A stretch of 11,081 bases of DNA from JBFHNV01 sp965365655 (GTDB lineage: Bacteria; Pseudomonadota; Gammaproteobacteria; HK1): contig CBDUCN010000163.1 of the NCBI GenBank assembly GCA_965365655.1, positions 1 through 11,081 on the forward strand, read 5' to 3'. Made by a program: the position numbers and the translations under genes. Below are positions 6,387 through 11,081 of the stretch, one piece after another. Position 1 is the first letter of the stretch; each line of letters starts with the position of its first letter. The notes under the pieces were generated by a model. The model was not told the DNA's origin. It searched no databases and saw only the letters and a program-made list of their open reading frames with translations.

Positions 6387-6414
6387 TTCCGGCCGGTATA
6401 CCGCCTGGAATGCA
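6383..6414. promoter_or_regulatory. 32-base dyad over the predicted transcription start, likely operator
   Basis: Outer arms TGCATTCC (6383-6390) and GGAATGCA (6407-6414) are perfectly complementary. The centre CGGTATACCG (6394-6403) is a perfect palindrome on the same axis (between 6398 and 6399). In all, 14 of 16 base pairs match. The left arm covers the TTGCA of the sigma-54 -12 element, so a dimer bound here should block polymerase. If transcription starts near 6397 the left arm is not transcribed, which argues for a DNA operator rather than an RNA hairpin. The GT-AC core recalls GntR-family operators, but the regulator is unknown. Confidence 0.6.
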
Positions 6415-6427
6415 CAAGCCCACCCAC

Positions 6428-6431
6428 GAGG
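6428..6431 (+). promoter_or_regulatory. Ribosome binding site of the substrate-binding protein gene
   Basis: GAGG lies seven bases before the ATG at 6439. It fixes the start so that the protein begins with its twin-arginine-like signal peptide; upstream in-frame ATG codons lack this. Confidence 0.75.
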
Positions 6432-6438
6432 ATCCCCC

Positions 6439-8058
6439 ATGCATCGCCGCGCCGTCCTGAAATCCGCCGGAGCCCTCGCCATGGGCTCCTCCGTGCTGCC
6501 GTTCCTGAAGGTGCCGTCGGCGCTGGCCGCGGCCGGCGACACCGCCGTCGTGCTGATAGGCAACACCATCAACAGCCTCGACATCCACCGCCCGGGCACC
6601 AACCGCCCGAGCTACCAGGTCGCGGTGAACGTGTACGACCGGCTGGTGACCTTCGGCACGAAGAAGCTCGCCGACGGCTCGCTCGCGTACGACTACGACA
6701 CGGTGGAGCCGGAGCTGGCCGAGAGCTGGGTGTACGCGCCGGACCGCCTGTCGATCACCTTCACGCTGAAGCCCGGTGCGAAGTTTCACGACGGTGCGCC
6801 GGTGACCGCGGAGGACGTGCGCTGGTCGTTCGAGCGCGCGCTCGCGCTCGGCGGGTTTCCGAAGGTGCAGATGGCGGCCGGCGGCTTCGTCGACCCCGCG
6901 CAGTTCGTCGCGGTGGACGAGCGGACCTTCCGCATCGACCTGAAGCGCCCGTCCAAGCTGTCGCTGCCGGACCTCGCGGTGCCGGTGCCCATCGTCATCA
7001 ACTCGAAGCTCGCGCGCGCGAGCGCGACGCCCGCCGACCCGTGGGCGGCGGAGTTCCTGCACCGCAACCCCGCGGGCAGCGGCGCGTTCCTGGTGGAGCG
7101 CTGGGACCCGGGCCAGCAGCTCGTCTACCGGCGCAACGACGACTGGGTCGGCGGCCCGCTGCCGGGTCTGCGGCGCGTGATCGTGCGCGAGGTGCCGGCG
7201 CAGTCCACGCGGCGCGCGCTGATCGAGCGCGGCGACGTGCACCTGTCGTTCCAGATCCCGAACAAGGACGCGCAGGAGCTGACGCCGGACCCGAAGGTGA
7301 AGGTCACCGGCTCGCCGATCGACAACTGCCTGCACGTCGCCTGCCTGAACTGGAACTTCGAGCCGTTCCGGGACAAGAAGGTGCGCCAGGCCGTCGCGTG
7401 GGCCATCCCGTACCGCCAGATCTTCGCGCAGGCCGCGTACGAGCGCGGCGTGCCGATGTGGGGCGGCGAGTCGCCCGAGCCCACGTCCATCGCGTGGCCG
7501 CAGCCTTTCCCTTACACGACGGACCTCACGAAGGCCCGCGCGCTGCTCGACGCGAGCGCGTTCAAGGGCGGCTTCGAGGTGCCGCTGTCCTATGACCTGG
7601 GCGTCGCGGACTGGGCCGAGCCCACCGCGCTGCTGATCCAGGAGAGCCTCGGGCGGATCGGCATCAAGGTCACGCTGGACAAGGTGCCGGGCGCGAACTG
7701 GCGCACCGTCGCGCTGGTGGAGAAGAAGCTGCCGTTCCTGCTCGAGAACTTCGGCGGCTGGCTGAACACCCCCGACTACTACTTCTACTGGGCATACATC
7801 AAGGGCAACCTGTTCAACGCGTCGAACTACGACGACCCGCTGGTGAAGTCGCTGGTCGAGGAGACGCTGCACATGGAGAAGTCGGATCCCGCCTACGCGC
7901 CGAAGATCAAGCAGATGATCGCGAAGGCCTTCGAGGACGTGCCGCGCATCCCGCTGTGGCAGCCGACGCTGGAGTCCGCGATGTCGCCGTCGCTCGAAGG
8001 CTACGAGTTCTGGTTCCACCGTCAGGTCGACGCGCGCTCGCTCAGATTCGAGTCGTAG
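6439..8058 (+). CDS. ABC importer substrate-binding protein, family 5 (DppA/OppA type)
   Basis: This 539-residue periplasmic protein should capture the ligand and deliver it to the two downstream permeases. The N-terminus HRRAVLKSAG is Tat-like (R3, R4, then a hydrophobic stretch) and ends in an ALA site at 28-30, so export may be by Tat. The family-5 core motif is clear at 105-134: a TFTLKPG strand, then KFHDGAPVTAEDV (115-127) and SFERA (130-134). A GSGAF turn corresponds to the family's GTGPY, and NWNFEPFRDKKVRQAVAWAI marks the second lobe. Family members bind di- or oligopeptides, opines, glutathione, nickel or heme; the ligand cannot be chosen here. It is the first gene of the operon, behind a sigma-54-like promoter, which fits nitrogen scavenging. 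The first permease begins six bases after its stop. Confidence 0.93.
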   Translation: MHRRAVLKSAGALAMGSSVLPFLKVPSALAAAGDTAVVLIGNTINSLDIHRPGTNRPSYQVAVNVYDRLVTFGTKKLADGSLAYDYDTVEPELAESWVYAPDRLSITFTLKPGAKFHDGAPVTAEDVRWSFERALALGGFPKVQMAAGGFVDPAQFVAVDERTFRIDLKRPSKLSLPDLAVPVPIVINSKLARASATPADPWAAEFLHRNPAGSGAFLVERWDPGQQLVYRRNDDWVGGPLPGLRRVIVREVPAQSTRRALIERGDVHLSFQIPNKDAQELTPDPKVKVTGSPIDNCLHVACLNWNFEPFRDKKVRQAVAWAIPYRQIFAQAAYERGVPMWGGESPEPTSIAWPQPFPYTTDLTKARALLDASAFKGGFEVPLSYDLGVADWAEPTALLIQESLGRIGIKVTLDKVPGANWRTVALVEKKLPFLLENFGGWLNTPDYYFYWAYIKGNLFNASNYDDPLVKSLVEETLHMEKSDPAYAPKIKQMIAKAFEDVPRIPLWQPTLESAMSPSLEGYEFWFHRQVDARSLRFES

Positions 8059-8064
8059 CCCGCC

Positions 8065-9084
8065 GTGGGCAGCCTCGCCATCGTCGGCGCCCGCGTGCTG
8101 CAGGCGATCCCGACCGTGTTCGGAATCGTCGTGGTCACGTTCCTGCTCACGCGGGCGCTGCCGGGCGACCCGGCGGCGTACTTCGCCGGCGCGTCGGCGA
8201 CGCCGGAGTCGATCGCCGAGATCCGCGCGCGGCTCGGCCTCGACCGGCCGTTGCCGGTGCAGTTCGCGGGCTACGTCGCGGATCTCGCACGCGGGGATCT
8301 GGGCCAGTCCATCTCCACCGGCCAGCCGGTGGCCACCGAGCTGCTGCGCCGACTTCCGGCGTCGCTGGAGCTGACCCTGACCGCGCTCGCGTTCTCGGTC
8401 GCGATCGCGCTGCCGCTCGGGGTGCTGGCGGCGGTGCGCCAGGACACCTGGGTGGATCAGCTGTGCCGCTTCGTCGTCACCGCCGGCGTCAGCCTGCCCA
8501 CCTTCTTCACCGGCCTGCTGCTGGTGTACGTGCTGTACTACCTGCTCGGCTGGGCGCCGGCGCCGGTGGGCCGCCTCGACATGCTGCACTTCCCGCCGCC
8601 GCACGTGACCGGCTTCCTGGTGCTCGACGGGCTGATCGCGCGCGAGTGGGAGACCGCGTGGTCGGCGTTCAAGCAGCTCCTGCTGCCGGCGTCCACGCTC
8701 GCGCTGTTCACCCTCGCGCCGCTCGCGCGCATGACGCGCGCGGCGATGCTGCAGGCGCTCGCGTCGGAGTATCTGCGCACCGCGCGCGCGGCCGGCCTGT
8801 CGCGGGGCCGCGTGCTGATGGTGTACGCGTTCCGCAACGCGATGCTGCCGATCATCACGACGCTGGGCATGGTGTTCTCGTTCTCGCTGGGCGCGAACGT
8901 GCTGGTCGAGAAGGTCTTCGCGTGGCCCGGCATCGGCTCGTTCGCGATCGAGGCGCTGGTGGTGTCCGACTACGCGGCCGTGCAGGGCTTCGTGCTCTCG
9001 ATGGCGGTGCTGTTCGTGCTGCTGAACCTCTTCGTCGACACCGTCTACACGCTGGTGGACCCGCGGGTGCGCATCGATGGCTGA
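8065..9084 (+). CDS. ABC importer permease, DppB/OppB type
   Basis: The 339-residue inner-membrane protein has an N-terminal TM helix (about 9-30), the RALPGDP motif typical of DppB after it, an N-terminal domain with GLDRPLPVQF, and about five further TM helices. The ATPase-coupling EAA loop runs from E235 (EYLRTARAAGLSRGR) to the conserved NAMLPI. With the next gene it forms the channel. The start is GTG six bases after the binding-protein stop with no clear Shine-Dalgarno sequence, so translation is probably coupled. Length and motif order are normal for the family, with no damage seen. It overlaps the next gene by eight bases. Confidence 0.93.
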   Translation: MGSLAIVGARVLQAIPTVFGIVVVTFLLTRALPGDPAAYFAGASATPESIAEIRARLGLDRPLPVQFAGYVADLARGDLGQSISTGQPVATELLRRLPASLELTLTALAFSVAIALPLGVLAAVRQDTWVDQLCRFVVTAGVSLPTFFTGLLLVYVLYYLLGWAPAPVGRLDMLHFPPPHVTGFLVLDGLIAREWETAWSAFKQLLLPASTLALFTLAPLARMTRAAMLQALASEYLRTARAAGLSRGRVLMVYAFRNAMLPIITTLGMVFSFSLGANVLVEKVFAWPGIGSFAIEALVVSDYAAVQGFVLSMAVLFVLLNLFVDTVYTLVDPRVRIDG

Positions 9085-9976
9085 GGCCGCCGCGCACGCG
9101 CTGACCGCGGCCGTGCCGCCACGCTCCGCGCTCGCGCGCGGCCTCGCGCATTTCCGCTACGTGATGACATCGAACCCGGTCACCTTCCTCGCGTTCGTGC
9201 TGTTCGCGGGCCTGGTGGTGATCGCGCTGTTCGGGCCGGCGCTGGTGCCCTACGACCCGCTCGCGTCGCTGGCCGACAAGGCCCTGCAGCCGCCGAGCTG
9301 GCAGCACTGGTTCGGCACCGACCAGCTCGGGCGCGACGTGTTCTCGCGCGTGGTCGTCGCCACCCGCCTGGATCTGCTGATCTCGGTCTCGGCGGTCGCG
9401 CTGTCGTTCTTCGTCGGCGTCGCGATGGGCGCGTGCGCCGGCTACTGGGGTGGCTGGTTCGACCAGCTCTCGGGCCGGATCCTGGACACGATCATGGCCT
9501 TCCCGCTGTTCGTGCTCGCGATGGGGATCGTCGCCGCCGCCGGCAACACCATCCAGAACATCGTGATCGCAACCGCGGTGATCAACCTGCCCTTCTACGC
9601 GCGGGTCGCGCGCGCCGAGGTGTCGATCCGGCGCAACGCCGGCTACGTGCAGGCGGCGCGCCTGTCGGGCAACTCGGAGCTGCGGATCCTGATCGCGCGC
9701 ATCCTGCCGAACACCCTGCCGCCGATGATGGTGCAGCTGTCCCTGAACATGGGCTGGGCGATCCTGAACGCGGCCGGCCTGTCGTTCATCGGGCTCGGCG
9801 TGCGCCCGCCGACCCCGGAGTGGGGAATCATGGTCGCCGAGGGCGCGAACTACATCATCTCGGGCGAGTGGTGGCTCGCGCTGTTTCCGGGCGCGGCGCT
9901 GATGCTCGCGGTGTTCACCTTCAACCTGCTGGGCGACGGGCTGCGCGACCTCGTCGACCCCCAGCGGCGCACCTGA
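9077..9976 (+). CDS. ABC importer permease, DppC/OppC type
   Basis: This 299-residue partner permease carries the DppC-family signature HWFGTDQLGRDVFSR around residues 77-91 and about six TM helices. The EAA loop starts at G189 (GYVQAARLSGNSELR) and ends in ILPNTLPP. The C-terminus has LSFIGLGVRPPTPEWG and ends NLLGDGLRDLVDP, both standard. The ATG overlaps the end of the upstream permease by eight bases, so the two are co-translated. It pairs with that permease and couples to the ATPase encoded next. Confidence 0.93.
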   Translation: MAEAAAHALTAAVPPRSALARGLAHFRYVMTSNPVTFLAFVLFAGLVVIALFGPALVPYDPLASLADKALQPPSWQHWFGTDQLGRDVFSRVVVATRLDLLISVSAVALSFFVGVAMGACAGYWGGWFDQLSGRILDTIMAFPLFVLAMGIVAAAGNTIQNIVIATAVINLPFYARVARAEVSIRRNAGYVQAARLSGNSELRILIARILPNTLPPMMVQLSLNMGWAILNAAGLSFIGLGVRPPTPEWGIMVAEGANYIISGEWWLALFPGAALMLAVFTFNLLGDGLRDLVDPQRRT

Positions 9977-9987
9977 GCGCGCGCCCG

Positions 9988-11081
9988 GTGCTGCCCCTTC
10001 ACAACCCGCCGCTGCTCGCGGTCGAGGACCTGTGCGTGGAGTTCGCGACGCGCCGCGGCCCGGTCACCGCGGTGCGTGCGGTGAACCTGAGCGTCGCGAA
10101 GGGCGAGACGCTGGGCATCGTCGGCGAGTCCGGCTCCGGCAAGTCCGTGACCTCCTACGCCGTGATGCGAATTCTCGACCGCGCCGGGCGCGTCGTGTCC
10201 GGGCGCATCGACTTCAGCGGCATCGCGCTGCACGAGGCGCCCGAGCGCGCGATGAGCGACCTGCGCGGACGCGAGATCTCGATGATCTTCCAGAATCCGC
10301 GCGCGGCGCTGAACCCGATCCGCCCGATCGGAAAGCAGATCGAGGACGTGCTGATCCGACACGTGCGCGCGACGCGCCGCGACGCGAAGGCGAAGGCCGT
10401 CGAGGCGCTCGAGCGGGTGCGCATCCGCGATGCCGCGAGGCGTTACCACGCGTATCCGTTCGAGCTCTCCGGCGGCATGTGCCAGCGGGTCGTGATCGCG
10501 ATCGCGCTGGCCTGCCGGCCGCAGCTGCTGATCGCCGACGAACCCACCACCGGCCTCGACGTGACGACGCAGAAGGCGGTGATGGAGCTGGTGCGCGATC
10601 TCACCCGCTCGGAGGGCATGGCGACGCTGCTGATCACGCACGACCTCGGCCTCGCCGGCGAGTACTGCGACCGCATCGTCGTCATGGAGCAGGGCGCCGT
10701 GGTCGAGCAGCAGGGCACGCGCGCGCTGTTCGACGCGCCGGCGCACCCTTACACGCGCCGCCTGCTGCGCTCCACCCCGCACGCCGCGCGCACCATCCGC
10801 GACCTGCTGCCGGACGAGCAGCGCGCGCCGCCGCCGCCCCCCGCCGCGCCGGCGGCCGCGGACGCGCCGGTGCTGCTCGAGGTCACCGACCTCGTCAAGG
10901 AGTACCCGCTGAAGGAGAGCCTGCTCGCCCGCGTCGCGCGCCGCGGGCGCGGCGCGCCGCCCGCGCACCGGGCAGTGGACGGCATCAGCTTCTCCATCGC
11001 GCGCGGCGAGAGCCTGGGGCTGGTCGGCGAATCGGGCTGCGGGAAGTCCACCACGTCGGCGATGGTGATGCGCCTGCTCGA
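9988..11081 (+). CDS. Fused tandem ABC ATPase (DppD-DppF type), C-terminal part beyond window
   Basis: The open frame runs from a GTG at 9988 to the right edge without a stop (364 residues seen). ATPase domain 1 is complete: Walker A GESGSGKS at 46-53, Q-loop Q102, signature LSGGMCQR at 160-167, Walker B LLIADE at 180-185 and switch His218. The Opp/Dpp-family tail HPYTRRLL starts at 253. A Pro/Ala linker (about 280-294) leads into a second ATPase domain beginning with a VLLEVTDLVKEY strand and a second Walker A GESGCGKS at 347-354, after which the window ends. Such double ATPases (GsiA- and YejF-like) replace separate DppD and DppF subunits and power both permeases. The start is 11 bases after the upstream stop, with no strong ribosome site. 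A conserved Arg or Ala is more usual than Cys165 in the signature. Confidence 0.92.
   Translation, partial: MLPLHNPPLLAVEDLCVEFATRRGPVTAVRAVNLSVAKGETLGIVGESGSGKSVTSYAVMRILDRAGRVVSGRIDFSGIALHEAPERAMSDLRGREISMIFQNPRAALNPIRPIGKQIEDVLIRHVRATRRDAKAKAVEALERVRIRDAARRYHAYPFELSGGMCQRVVIAIALACRPQLLIADEPTTGLDVTTQKAVMELVRDLTRSEGMATLLITHDLGLAGEYCDRIVVMEQGAVVEQQGTRALFDAPAHPYTRRLLRSTPHAARTIRDLLPDEQRAPPPPPAAPAAADAPVLLEVTDLVKEYPLKESLLARVARRGRGAPPAHRAVDGISFSIARGESLGLVGESGCGKSTTSAMVMRLL

Noticed and set aside
4774..8604. A second long minus-strand open frame opposite the pump, PEP-CTERM-like and ABC genes
   Set aside because: Same mirror effect; it crosses several real genes and their intergenic regions, and its product is Arg/His-rich without domains.

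Overview
The window is GC-rich throughout (near 70% by eye, not counted), with codon third positions almost always G or C. A PEP-CTERM-type surface protein, a lipoprotein-anchored RND adaptor and a probable sigma-54 promoter together point to a Gram-negative proteobacterium, most likely a beta- or gamma-proteobacterium. I cannot name the genus. I found no insertion sequence, phage, CRISPR array or RNA gene, and most of the genes belong to well-known families.

Layout. (1) Positions 1-701, minus strand: the N-terminal part of a protein with a compact N-terminal module, a long Ala/Pro/Thr-rich linker and degenerate LxLxPPG repeats. (2) 702-1108: a divergent gap with no confident gene. (3) 1109-5314, plus strand: a two-gene RND efflux operon, a lipoprotein periplasmic adaptor followed by a 1017-residue inner-membrane pump. 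No outer-membrane channel gene is in view. (4) 5488-6177: a stand-alone secreted protein with a C-terminal PEP-CTERM-like sorting tail in which the central Glu is missing. (5) 6178-6438: a dense regulatory region. (6) 6439 to the right edge: a peptide/opine-type (family 5) ABC importer operon in the order binding protein, permease, permease, fused double ATPase. The last gene runs off the window.

The part most worth a second look is the 261-base region before the ABC operon. It holds a near-consensus sigma-54 promoter (11 of 12 defined positions, correct GG-to-GC spacing), an NtrC-like enhancer site about 120 bases upstream, and a long dyad centred almost exactly on the predicted transcription start. 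The hexamer GAATGC/GCATTC occurs four times there, and two of the copies are the dyad arms. Together these suggest an importer switched on by an enhancer-binding activator, probably in response to nitrogen, and gated by a second dimeric regulator. All of this is sequence inference. I do not see a wholly new type of system here.
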